Shown here: positions 54,830 through 62,616 of the stretch, one piece after another
Layout of the letters: every line of letters begins with the position of its first letter
Numbering within the stretch: position 1 is the first letter of the stretch
Assembly: GCA_002499445.1 (NCBI GenBank)
Contig: DALS01000050.1
Coordinates: forward strand, 42,049-106,048
Direction of reading: 5' to 3'
Length of the DNA stretch: 64,000 bases
DNA from: Methanosarcina sp. UBA293
Lineage (GTDB): Archaea; Halobacteriota; Methanosarcinia; Methanosarcinales; Methanosarcinaceae
Made by a program: the position numbers and the translations under genes
Notes under the pieces: generated by a model
What the model saw: the letters and a program-made list of their open reading frames with translations, nothing else
Database searches by the model: none
What the model was told of the DNA's origin: nothing

Positions 54830-55408
54830 ATGAAAAAAATGGTAGCTTTAATATCTGCACTTGCGGTTTTAATGATCACGTTTTCAGGCTGTGTTGGTGA
54901 CAATAATTCCGCAGCTAATAGAACAGAACTCCCGAGAGCAACTATAAGTCCTGATCAAAGTTTGGCTGATGTTAGTGAGCTTGCAAACCTTCCTGCAGAT
55001 TTCGAATACGTTGGGTCCATTCCTCTTAATGAAGAATATATTAAAGATTACTACAAAGCAGAAAATGTCTCCGGAATTGTGGAAGGCTCCGAAGGGCTGT
55101 ATAAATATAATGAGTCTGATTTCTGTCTGGATGTAATCAAGCTTAAGGATCCTGAGGCTGCAAATAACTTTATCACTACTTACAAATCTACCTTCCCGCC
55201 ATTACAGAACGAGAACGATTCCCGCTTTGTGGAAGAATCCTTTAACGGGCACTCTGCTGTAAGAATTAAAAAATATGTCACAGATGAAGGAAAGCCTGTC
55301 CCAAGGTACATTTATATCTGGAGCAATGAGAACTATGTGCTAGTTGTCTCTGGGAATACTGTTGACAACTCTCCGGTCAAGCAACTGGCAGAAGCAACAG
55401 GGTACTGA
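54830..55408 (+). CDS. secreted lipoprotein of unknown function
   Basis: 192 aa. Signal peptide with lipobox ITFSGC (Cys near residue 23) and then a low-complexity NNSAANRTE linker, as in archaeal lipoproteins. The rest is a small soluble domain (residues ~50-190) with YEYVGS...LKDPEAANNFITTYKSTFPPL. Not a known family to me. Start ATG 54830 has AGGTG 6 nt upstream; the GTG at 54821 is part of that site. Confidence 0.8.
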   Translation: MKKMVALISALAVLMITFSGCVGDNNSAANRTELPRATISPDQSLADVSELANLPADFEYVGSIPLNEEYIKDYYKAENVSGIVEGSEGLYKYNESDFCLDVIKLKDPEAANNFITTYKSTFPPLQNENDSRFVEESFNGHSAVRIKKYVTDEGKPVPRYIYIWSNENYVLVVSGNTVDNSPVKQLAEATGY

Positions 55409-55420
55409 TTTTTCAACGCG

Positions 55421-55450
55421 AGGGTACGTCTTTTACCCTTTATCTTTTAA
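55421..55450 (+). terminator. lipoprotein gene terminator
   Basis: Short stem AGGGTA/TACCCT (55421-55439) followed by T-rich 'tatcttttaacttttttc', 13 bp after the stop codon. Confidence 0.55.
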
Positions 55451-55729
55451 CTTTTTTCTAGTTCTTTTTTAAATTTTTATTTAACCTTCTCACTAATTAC
55501 ACTTTACCACGTTACCATGTTACCAAATTTCCTGATTTCCTCTCAGATGGCATGTAAAAGAAATCACGGTCAGTGAAATCTGTTAATTTTATCTCATTAT
55601 AAAATGCCAGGAAATTTAATAAGAAGATAAAATGGAGTTCAACTCGATTTTAGATTGAGATTAAATAGTTGACTAAATAGTTGATGAATCACTCTGATTT
55701 TAAAATCAGTTATAAATCAGCTAAAAATT

Positions 55730-55851
55730 GGCTCCGTAGAAAACCTGTCTACATCAGATGAAAGAGGCTGAAAAAAGATAAGTATATTCAGATCTTGCTG
55801 CTCAGTTTAAATTTATGGAAATTCATTATTTCAGAGGATTTCTACAGAGCC
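55730..55851 (-). mobile_element. MITE family 1, copy B
   Basis: 122 bp, reverse complement of copy A with only a few differences. Perfect 8-bp target duplication TAAAAATT (55722-55729 and 55852-55859). The rest of the 55451-56053 gap is AT-rich with degenerate 'ttaaaaattagttaaaa' repeats (55870-55925) and no gene. Confidence 0.92.
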
Positions 55852-56053
55852 TAAAAATTAATTAATTGAAAGTTAGTTAAAAAGTCAGTTAAAAGTCAAT
55901 TAAAATTAGTTAAAAATTAGTTAAAAGCGGATAAGGATCTCTTTGGAACTAATCTCATTTATAATCTTATCCGCCGACTTACTTTATTTTGAAACTTTAT
56001 TACGATTTCATTGAGCCATGTCAGTCAATTGTTTTTGGTCAGAGGCATCTCTT

Positions 56054-56812
56054 TCACTTTATCAGTAATACTCCTTTCCCACCGACGTTAACATCACCAA
56101 CGAATTTTCGGTAGATTACTTCTTCAACCTCTTCTGTTCCTTCCTCTTTATAGGACGGTAGGAGATCGGATACTTCACCTTTAATGATGACTGTACCGCT
56201 CTTCATTTCACTTGCAGGCATAGTAGCATTGCCTTCAATTATTATTTTCCCGCCATTATTCGAGATTGCAGGAAGGAGGCCTACGCTACCTTTTACTAGA
56301 ATTTCTCCTCCGCAAATATGCTCGCCAAGGTAATCTCTGGCATTGCCATTGATAGTAATTTTCCCTCCGCGCATACCACAGGCTTCTCCTCTGTACCCTG
56401 ACCCTACGTAGTAAGAGGCATTGCCATTGAGTATGATTTCTCCACCTGTCATCTCACAGCCAAGCCAGCTATCGGCATCACCATTAATTACAATCTTCCC
56501 GCCTCTCATACCAAAGCCGCAGTGCATATCCACGCTGCCGTTGATCTCTATCTCTCCTGCACTCATGTTTTGTCCAATGCGTTTTACTCTTGAGACATCG
56601 CCTTCGAAAACAAGCTTTGTGTTCTCAACGGAGTCGCTTCCTTCTACCTTTACATTGAAGAAGTCACCAAGAGGGTACTGGTCGTTCCCGTACCAGACCA
56701 AAATCGCCTTTATTTCTTCTTCAGTCTTGCCTGCAAAGTTGTCAGGATTTGTATTATCGGCTTCTATGGGGATTTTATTGGCTTCTTTCAGGGAAAGCTT
56801 CACAACCTGCAT
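56054..56812 (-). CDS. fwdC: formylmethanofuran dehydrogenase subunit C
   Basis: 252 aa. A beta-helix scaffold of repeated G-G-x-I-x-I-x-G-N-A units (GGKIVINGDAD, GGEIILNGNAS, GGKITINGNAR, GGEILVKGSV), the FwdC/GltB-C-like repeat fold. Part of the complex that fixes CO2 on methanofuran. The ATG follows the fwdA stop directly (TAAATG). Confidence 0.96.
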   Translation of the reverse strand: MQVVKLSLKEANKIPIEADNTNPDNFAGKTEEEIKAILVWYGNDQYPLGDFFNVKVEGSDSVENTKLVFEGDVSRVKRIGQNMSAGEIEINGSVDMHCGFGMRGGKIVINGDADSWLGCEMTGGEIILNGNASYYVGSGYRGEACGMRGGKITINGNARDYLGEHICGGEILVKGSVGLLPAISNNGGKIIIEGNATMPASEMKSGTVIIKGEVSDLLPSYKEEGTEEVEEVIYRKFVGDVNVGGKGVLLIK

Positions 56813-58531
56813 TTAGAACACCCCTTCCGTAGTGATTTCAACAGGCTTCTGGAGGTACGCATCTTCAACCATATAGTTGGATTTGCTCACGGTGTAGTAC
56901 TTCCTGAATTTGATATCTATATCTTTCTGCATTGCGCTGTCGATGGCTGAGGGAACTTTTGCGTTTACCCAGTAAATCTTGCCTTTTGGAGTGGCTTCAA
57001 TCTCCCCGTCTTTTACGACAATCTCTCCGTTTTTCAATGTGTATGCTGCACCTGAGAAAGCTTTCTTAACTTTTGCATACTCTGTCGAGGGGTCGATTTG
57101 TCCTGGCAGGATATCATATATTGCGATATCGGCATCGGAACCTGGCTTAAGGTTTCCTTTTTCGGGCCTGCTGTACATCTTTGACTGGGCGCTCCTGGTC
57201 ATGATTGCAAGTTCGTAGAAGTCCAGCTCCCTGTCGATTCCTGGCAGCACCATCCTATCAAGGGCCATTTTTGAAAAGCCAGAAATAACTTCCTCCCTTC
57301 TCTTTGCACTCATCAGGTAGGTGAAGGCTTCAGGATAGTTCACAAAAGAACCACCATTCGGGCTGTCGGTTGTAAACATAACTTTCCAGGGATCCTTCAC
57401 GAGCAGGGCAAGTTCAAGTCCGATTGCCCACTGCACGGCGTTTACAAAGCTCTTTGGAGAGTAGAACAGGGGTACAACACCGGATGCGTCTTCCAGTTCT
57501 ATATCCTGGTTGCTCCATTTCTCATGCAGCATTCTGGCATTTGCATATTCTACAGGTCCGTCTGCGGTCATGGTTACTGCAGGGCCGAAAATTACCTGTC
57601 CGAGGTCGAAAGTAAGGTGGTCTGCTCCATTCACATAATCTGCAACCATGGGAGCTCCTGTCTCAAAGTCCCTCCAGGAAGTACCTGCATAGGCATTAAA
57701 CTGCACGTGGGTTACGTGAAGAGCCTGCCTGTCCCGGCTCGGCTTAATCTTCTCAAAAAGCTTCATGGTTTCTATGGTAGTTGCATAATTCCCTGGTTTT
57801 CCGAGATTGTTGCAGTGCACATGTACGGAATGAGGAAGCTGCAGGCGCTCATTGACTTCGGCAAGACTCATCAGGATTTCGGCTGGAGTTACATCGAAGT
57901 TCGGGACAGGATCGTAAAGTCCGCTTACGTTCTTTCCCCAGCCCCAGGCTTCTCCTCCTCCAGGATTTACGATTTTTACTCCGTACCCTCTCGAAGCTTT
58001 CAAGCCCCAGGCAACGTATGCTGCCAGTTTTTCAGGTTCCTTGTCCCGGATATACTCCATGACCTGCCAGTTGCTTCCGAAAAGGGAGAGCCCCATTTTG
58101 TCCAGAATCGGGATTTCTTTGAACTCTTCATGGGTATGCCTTGCGGCAATAAGGGGGATTGCAGCTTCACAGATTGTAGTATACCCAAGTTTTGCGTACC
58201 TGTATCCGATTGCATAGGTGTTTGGAGTATTGTATCCTACCTGTGCTCTTGTCTTTTCGGTACGTGCAACCTGACCCGAAAGCCCTGGCACAAGATTCTT
58301 TCTCGCATCATTTGGATTAATGGAACGCCCTACGTTGATTTTGCCGGCGCTGTGGGTATGTCCATCAAAGCCTCCTGCCATCGTGAGCCTGCCATCTGCA
58401 TTAATAACTTTTGCGTTTGCAGAGACACTTTCTACGATCTTTCCATCCTTGATGCAGATATCCATGGTCTCGCAGTTAATTCCCTGTGCAGGGTCGCAGA
58501 CGCTTGCATTTTTAATCAGGATTTCCGACAT
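56813..58531 (-). CDS. fwdA: formylmethanofuran dehydrogenase subunit A
   Basis: The 572-aa amidohydrolase-fold subunit carries the binuclear zinc site that hydrolyses or condenses formate with methanofuran. The GGFDGHTHSAG motif gives the HxH ligands; a second His set is in HSVHVHCNNLGKPG and HVTHVQFNAYAG, and TDSPNGGSF is late. The ATG at 58531 is chosen over 58537 because GAGGTG sits 7 nt upstream and FwdA proteins start M-(S/A)-EILIKN. The upstream ATG lies on the fwdB stop. Confidence 0.96.
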   Translation of the reverse strand: MSEILIKNASVCDPAQGINCETMDICIKDGKIVESVSANAKVINADGRLTMAGGFDGHTHSAGKINVGRSINPNDARKNLVPGLSGQVARTEKTRAQVGYNTPNTYAIGYRYAKLGYTTICEAAIPLIAARHTHEEFKEIPILDKMGLSLFGSNWQVMEYIRDKEPEKLAAYVAWGLKASRGYGVKIVNPGGGEAWGWGKNVSGLYDPVPNFDVTPAEILMSLAEVNERLQLPHSVHVHCNNLGKPGNYATTIETMKLFEKIKPSRDRQALHVTHVQFNAYAGTSWRDFETGAPMVADYVNGADHLTFDLGQVIFGPAVTMTADGPVEYANARMLHEKWSNQDIELEDASGVVPLFYSPKSFVNAVQWAIGLELALLVKDPWKVMFTTDSPNGGSFVNYPEAFTYLMSAKRREEVISGFSKMALDRMVLPGIDRELDFYELAIMTRSAQSKMYSRPEKGNLKPGSDADIAIYDILPGQIDPSTEYAKVKKAFSGAAYTLKNGEIVVKDGEIEATPKGKIYWVNAKVPSAIDSAMQKDIDIKFRKYYTVSKSNYMVEDAYLQKPVEITTEGVF

Positions 58532-58533
58532 CT

Positions 58534-59838
58534 TCATGCACCTCTCTTCAGTTTCCTGACTTTTTCGGTCAGGTCTTTTACGATTTCTTCGTCGGTCTTG
58601 AATTTTGAATCAATCAATTTCTTCATACGGAGAGAAATTGCGTCCATACGATATGCCGTTCCCTCGGCTTCTATTCCCACAACGGCTGCCGGAAATACTA
58701 CATCTGCAATTTCAGTTGTAGGGTTAGGGTACGGGTCAATCTGAATTACAGGGATTCTTGCAAGATGCCTGACTGCTTTCTGAGGAAAATGAGCTCCAGG
58801 ATCAGCTGCAGCTATAATTGCAGCATCAGGCTCTTCTCGCACAAGTAGGTCATTTGCTCCGGTTTCTCCAGGGTTATAATAGGGATATCCTCTTGCAAAA
58901 TCGATTGCCATAGGGAAGCCAGTCTCCCAGGTTGCTACCTGTCCGAAACCAGTTACATTATAGTGCCCGCGCATCCCGATCATTACAGCTTTTGTGTGCT
59001 GGTTAAGGTCTGAAATTAGAGAAGACATAGCGTCTCCGTTCTTGTATTTAGAACGGGATTGTGTGACTCCCATACCAAAGAAAATACAGACAAACTTTGC
59101 ATTCTTTAGAATTTCTGCAAGCTCAAGAATTTCAGCCTTAGGGACGCCTGCAACGGTTTCTGGAATGACATCTTCACGCCCGTTTACAATTGAACGAAGG
59201 GCAGTAACTAAGAGCAGGTCTGAACCTTGTTCGATCTCTACGTATTTGTCAGATAGTTTTGCAGTATCAGTTTTTCTGACATCAACAACTATCATTTTTC
59301 TGCCTCTTCGCCCTTTCTCGGTAAAGAGTCCTTTTGAAAAGCTTGAGTAACGAACCATATGTCTTGGATGAGCGTGTACAGGGTTGCAGCCCCAGAATAA
59401 AATTACGTCAGCCCTGTTTTTTATCTCTCCAAGTGTGGCTGAAGGAGAACCTTTCTCCTGGGCAGCAAGAGCTGTTGGCCCATGGCAAACGTTTGCTGTG
59501 GAGTCAATGACTGAGCCGGTTTCTTCGGCAAGCTGGATAGCTCCGCTGACAGTTTCGCAGGATGTAGAACACCAACCATAAGAGAGAGTTCTTTTTGAAT
59601 TTACCAGAATTTTGGCAGCAGCTTCAATCGCTTCTTCATAAGAGACCGGAACAAGCTCCCCATCTTTCCTGATCATAGGAGTTTCTATCCTATCATGCTC
59701 GAGCATACCTACAAACTTACTGTGTCCGAGAATACAGGCATTTTCGATTTTTGTAATTTTGTTATTTTCAACAGTGACTGTTATGTCGTCGCAGAGAGAT
59801 CCGCAAAGGGAACACACTGCGTCTCTAATTACTGGCAT
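58534..59838 (-). CDS. fwdB: formylmethanofuran dehydrogenase subunit B (W/Mo catalytic)
   Basis: 434 aa, molybdopterin-guanine-dinucleotide subunit that reduces CO2 to formate. An N-terminal [4Fe-4S] motif begins CSLCGSLCDD and continues to CILGH. The metal-ligand Cys is in TANVCHGPTA near residue 118; it is Cys, not Sec. FWGCNPVHAHPRHMVRYSS and GMRGHYNVTGFGQVATWETG are typical. GGAGG precedes the ATG. The D-B-A-C order is that of the Fwd isoenzyme in Methanosarcina. Confidence 0.95.
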   Translation of the reverse strand: MPVIRDAVCSLCGSLCDDITVTVENNKITKIENACILGHSKFVGMLEHDRIETPMIRKDGELVPVSYEEAIEAAAKILVNSKRTLSYGWCSTSCETVSGAIQLAEETGSVIDSTANVCHGPTALAAQEKGSPSATLGEIKNRADVILFWGCNPVHAHPRHMVRYSSFSKGLFTEKGRRGRKMIVVDVRKTDTAKLSDKYVEIEQGSDLLLVTALRSIVNGREDVIPETVAGVPKAEILELAEILKNAKFVCIFFGMGVTQSRSKYKNGDAMSSLISDLNQHTKAVMIGMRGHYNVTGFGQVATWETGFPMAIDFARGYPYYNPGETGANDLLVREEPDAAIIAAADPGAHFPQKAVRHLARIPVIQIDPYPNPTTEIADVVFPAAVVGIEAEGTAYRMDAISLRMKKLIDSKFKTDEEIVKDLTEKVRKLKRGA

Positions 59839-59920
59839 ATTTTATCCTCCGAATTTTTCAGATTTTTCGGATTTAGCTGAAGATGTAAGTTTCTTCTTTT
59901 TCTGTAATTCCCGCTGGACT

Positions 59921-60304
59921 TCAAGCTTCCCTGTAGTTCTTCATAAGAGATTTCATGTCCAGAGGCTTTTCATTTGTAACTTCAATTTCTGCAGGGACGC
60001 CTTTGAATCCTGGCATTCCGCAGCCATGGGTGTCAGGACTAAGCACTGCGTTTGCCCAGGGGCCCATCGGGATAAAGGCAAGGCCATCAGGGTTTCCCTC
60101 ATTTGCTTTTGCAAAGACCACCACATCCCCAAACTCGGTGGTAACCTTCAGGCTGCTCCCCTCAGAGGCGCCTAGCCTCTCAAGGTCAGCGGGATTAAGC
60201 TCGCAGTAAGCACAGGCGTCAAAATAGCCTTTATGTGTCTTTGCTTCCAGATGTGCGCCCTGAGCGGCGGTTCTTCCGGATATGAGATTTGCTTTTATTT
60301 TCAT
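59921..60304 (-). CDS. fwdD: formylmethanofuran dehydrogenase subunit D
   Basis: 127 aa, the small C-terminal molybdopterin-dinucleotide-binding domain (AYCELNPADLERLGASEGSSLKVTTEFGDVVVFAK; ending near MGPWANAVLSPDTHGCGMPGFKG). First gene of the fwdDBAC operon, 83 bp before fwdB. No FwdE/F/G subunit is in this window, so the polyferredoxin and other small subunits are encoded elsewhere. Confidence 0.95.
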   Translation of the reverse strand: MKIKANLISGRTAAQGAHLEAKTHKGYFDACAYCELNPADLERLGASEGSSLKVTTEFGDVVVFAKANEGNPDGLAFIPMGPWANAVLSPDTHGCGMPGFKGVPAEIEVTNEKPLDMKSLMKNYREA

Positions 60305-61081
60305 GGAAATTCCTCATCTGGGGCTAGTCCAGATTTTTTAATAAGCTAAACCTTTTTGTGAATATCAGTGTCAGGTTCTCTCTAACGATCCTCTAAACCA
60401 AAAAAACATATTATTCCCTTAGAGTAATATTAATCTAGTTAGCTGGTTTTTTTGAGAGGAATTCTCTTAGAAATTTTGAGGATTTACAATTTAAGTATGA
60501 ACGGAATACGGAGTTAATCTGTGAAGATCAGTGAAGTTCTGTGAAGACTTGATTTTTCAAGAAGTGAGGTGGAAAGCAGTTCAGTCAATATTATTTGATC
60601 CCTAAACTTTAAAGGATCCTTCGTACTGAATGCACTATCTTGGAAATACCGTCTATAAACTCTTTTAACTGGAAGTCTATTATGATTATTCATTATAATT
60701 TATATTTATATATTTAGCTAGATATATATTTATCTCAGGTCTTCGAGAAGATATATCACTTTGATATGTACCGGACCAAAGCCGATGCTGAATATCTTTT
60801 TTGCTTTCCCTGTTTTTAAGAATCAGTCTGAAAGCTTATTTGTATTTCTTCTTTACTACTTTTATTTCTTCTTTATTATATATATTTTTACGGTATAGTC
60901 TATATCACAATAATTTCTTTTATTATATATTACCCTATTATGTTAATTCTAACATAACGTGTTCACTCGGCCCTTTAATGTACTCTGATAATCGGAATAT
61001 CTAACTCTCCCACTCTCAGGCAGTTTTCTTCGTATCAGTAATTAAGAAAAAGCGGAGCTTTTCGGTATTTTGATCGTTACC
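60305..61081. other. promoter region of the fwd operon, no gene seen
   Basis: About 780 bp, extremely AT-rich around 60690-60740 and 60850-60960, with many TATA-like strings. It must contain the fwdDBAC promoter on the minus strand. Any ORF here is unconvincing. Confidence 0.45.
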
Positions 61082-61092
61082 TTTTAATATAT
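61082..61092 (+). promoter_or_regulatory. TATA box of tRNA-Met
   Basis: TTTTAATATAT, centred about 28 bp upstream of the tRNA 5' end, the usual archaeal spacing. Confidence 0.55.
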
Positions 61093-61115
61093 CTTTGTTC
61101 ATTTGTGTGTTGCAA

Positions 61116-61228
61116 GCCCGGATAGCCTAGTCGGTTGGGGCGCCAGACTCATAGGGACAATTAAATATGAGGCGTCTTTAATCTCCTGAGATATCTGGAG
61201 GTCGCGTGTTCGAGTCACGCTCCGGGCA
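61116..61228 (+). tRNA. elongator tRNA-Met (CAT), intron-containing
   Basis: Acceptor stem GCCCGGA/TCCGGGC. Anticodon stem CCAGA/TCTGG encloses loop CTCATA-A with anticodon CAT. Discriminator A. Exons 61116-61153 and 61193-61228 give a 74-nt tRNA. CCA is not encoded. The T-arm is GCGTGTTCGAGTCACGC. Confidence 0.93.
61154..61192 (+). other. 39-nt BHB tRNA intron (position 37/38)
   Basis: A canonical bulge-helix-bulge: central 4-bp helix CTCA/TGAG, 3-nt bulges TAG and ATA, outer helix = anticodon stem, inner helix GGA/TCC continuing into ATTAAA/TTTAAT. Cleavage by the tRNA splicing endonuclease after bulge position 2 gives the exons listed. Confidence 0.9.
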
Positions 61229-61481
61229 CCTTATTTTTGTTTGAAGCCCCTTTCAATCTTTTTTATCCTAATGCTTGATGTCAAACTAAAATGGTAAACT
61301 ATAAATTCCAAGCTTTATAATTCTACGATTTTTACGTTTTTTGTTTTAATATTTATTCGGAATTTTTAATACGCGAAGCTTTTTAAAATATTCTTAATGT
61401 TATATTTTATGTATATGATTTTACTAAGTTACAATTTATATTTCCAATAATCTGAGTTCTTCTTTTACTAATTATTAAATT

Positions 61482-61602
61482 GGCTCTATAGAAAACCTAT
61501 CTAAATCATTTACAGGAGGATAAAATTAAATAAGTAAAAACATATCCGGCTATTCAGTTCAAACTAGTTAAGATTTATTATTTTGAGGATTTCTACAGAG
61601 CC
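61482..61602 (-). mobile_element. MITE family 1, copy C (divergent)
   Basis: 121 bp with ends 'ggctctatagaaa' / 'tttctacagagcc' and a perfect 8-bp target duplication ATTAAATT (61474-61481 and 61603-61610). The interior is clearly diverged from copies A and B, so it is an older insertion. The remainder of 61229-61824 is AT-rich with no gene. Confidence 0.88.
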
Positions 61603-61824
61603 ATTAAATTAGTATTTTATAAAAGAGTCCTCATTTTTATATTTGACTCCTTTTTATGGTATTCCATTAAGATATCTGTAATATAGAGATCTATCTGCGT
61701 TAGTTGCTTTTATATTCTTCACATTCAAGATTCTAAAGACTTTAGATAATATTTTATATCATTGCATACGATATTAGTTGTTCAATTTTTTCTTATTGTA
61801 TTTGTAACTTTAAAGGGGATAATT

Positions 61825-62178
61825 ATGCCAAAAAAACTTCGAAACACTGGAAAACTAGATTTATCTTCTTTGTCTCCAAAAGAGGTAAAACCCTCAACTG
61901 TTATAGAAAGAGGAGACAAATTCCTTGGCAAATTGTCTAATATGGAGGACTTTAGTCTGAGTTGCGAGAGTTGTCAGACTTGCCAGGGCTGTGAAAGTTG
62001 TCAGACCTGCCAGGGTTGTGAAAGTTGTCAAAAAAGCGATATCAACCTTGAAATATCATCTTTCTTGAAGGAGAGTAAAATTAATAAATCTTCTGTAGGT
62101 CCGGTGAAAGTTGCTAGGGAGGTAGTCTACGAAATCGACCAAAAGTCGGATAAGACGAAAGTGGGACATGGCAAGTGA
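61825..62178 (+). CDS. Cys-repeat small protein, candidate RiPP precursor
   Basis: 117 aa from ATG 61825 (AGGGG 7 nt upstream; the longer ORF from 61762 lacks a site). Residues 1-46 are a leader-like, charged, Cys-free region (LDLSSLSPKEV, IERGDKFLGKL). Residues 47-68 hold eight Cys at 47, 50, 53, 56, 59, 62, 65, 68, exactly every third residue, as CESCQTCQG repeats. Residues 70-117 are a Cys-free follower. There is no signal peptide, and the Cys pattern matches no ferredoxin I know. A radical SAM/SPASM gene follows 438 bp downstream on the same strand. I infer a substrate of that enzyme (possibly a thioether-bridged peptide), not proven. Confidence 0.7.
   Translation: MPKKLRNTGKLDLSSLSPKEVKPSTVIERGDKFLGKLSNMEDFSLSCESCQTCQGCESCQTCQGCESCQKSDINLEISSFLKESKINKSSVGPVKVAREVVYEIDQKSDKTKVGHGK
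61963..62031 (+). repeat. 27-bp coding tandem repeat of the Cys core
   Basis: Units at 61963-61989 and 61990-62016, and a partial of 15 bp at 62017-62031, each encoding CESCQTCQG. The copies differ at a few third positions, so the repeat is under selection at protein level rather than newly duplicated. Confidence 0.9.
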
Positions 62179-62187
62179 AGAATTAAA

Positions 62188-62235
62188 CAGTTACAGGTAA
62201 TTATCGAATAAGCAGTTACAGATAATTATCGAATT
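62188..62235. repeat. 23-bp direct repeat after the Cys-repeat gene
   Basis: 'cagttacaggtaattatcga' + 3 more at 62188-62210 recurs at 62213-62235 with two mismatches. It begins 10 bp after the stop codon. The remaining gap to the radical SAM gene (62236-62616) is AT-rich and holds no gene I can support; it may contain a separate promoter. Confidence 0.75.
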
Positions 62236-62616
62236 ATCCAAACAGGCTTTTAAGCATCTCAGGGAAAAAAAGGTTAACTGAAATTAATACCTCTAATAAT
62301 GGTAACAAACATTATATGTTTCGAAAAACACCTTCTCAGGATTCCAAACAATTAAGGTCTGTTTAATAGGGGTTACGCTTCCAAACTGAATTGCCAAATA
62401 ACACTTTGAGTAAATTATTGGTCAAGGGCCTTTGGAAATTACTTATTAAGTGTATATTAAAACCTCTATTAATCAAAATACTGTTTTATAATTAAGTTAA
62501 TTATAATTAAGTTAGTTGAAGCTAAGCACTTTTGGAGATTCGATATCTTAAAAAATATAAAAATAAATAGATTTTGAGACTGAACCAAAATACCGGAAAA
62601 ATGAGGAGTAGTGGAT

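Noticed and set aside
60801..61004. 67-codon ORF in the fwd promoter region
   Set aside because: Extreme AT bias yields Phe/Leu/Ile/Tyr-rich translation with no ribosome-binding site or family resemblance.
61825..62178. Cys-repeat protein as a ferredoxin or zinc-finger protein
   Set aside because: Eight Cys at unbroken i+3 spacing, without the CxxCxxCxxxCP ferredoxin pattern or zinc-finger His/Cys pairs, does not match these. A metallothionein-like metal binder cannot be fully excluded, but the radical SAM neighbour favours a modified peptide.
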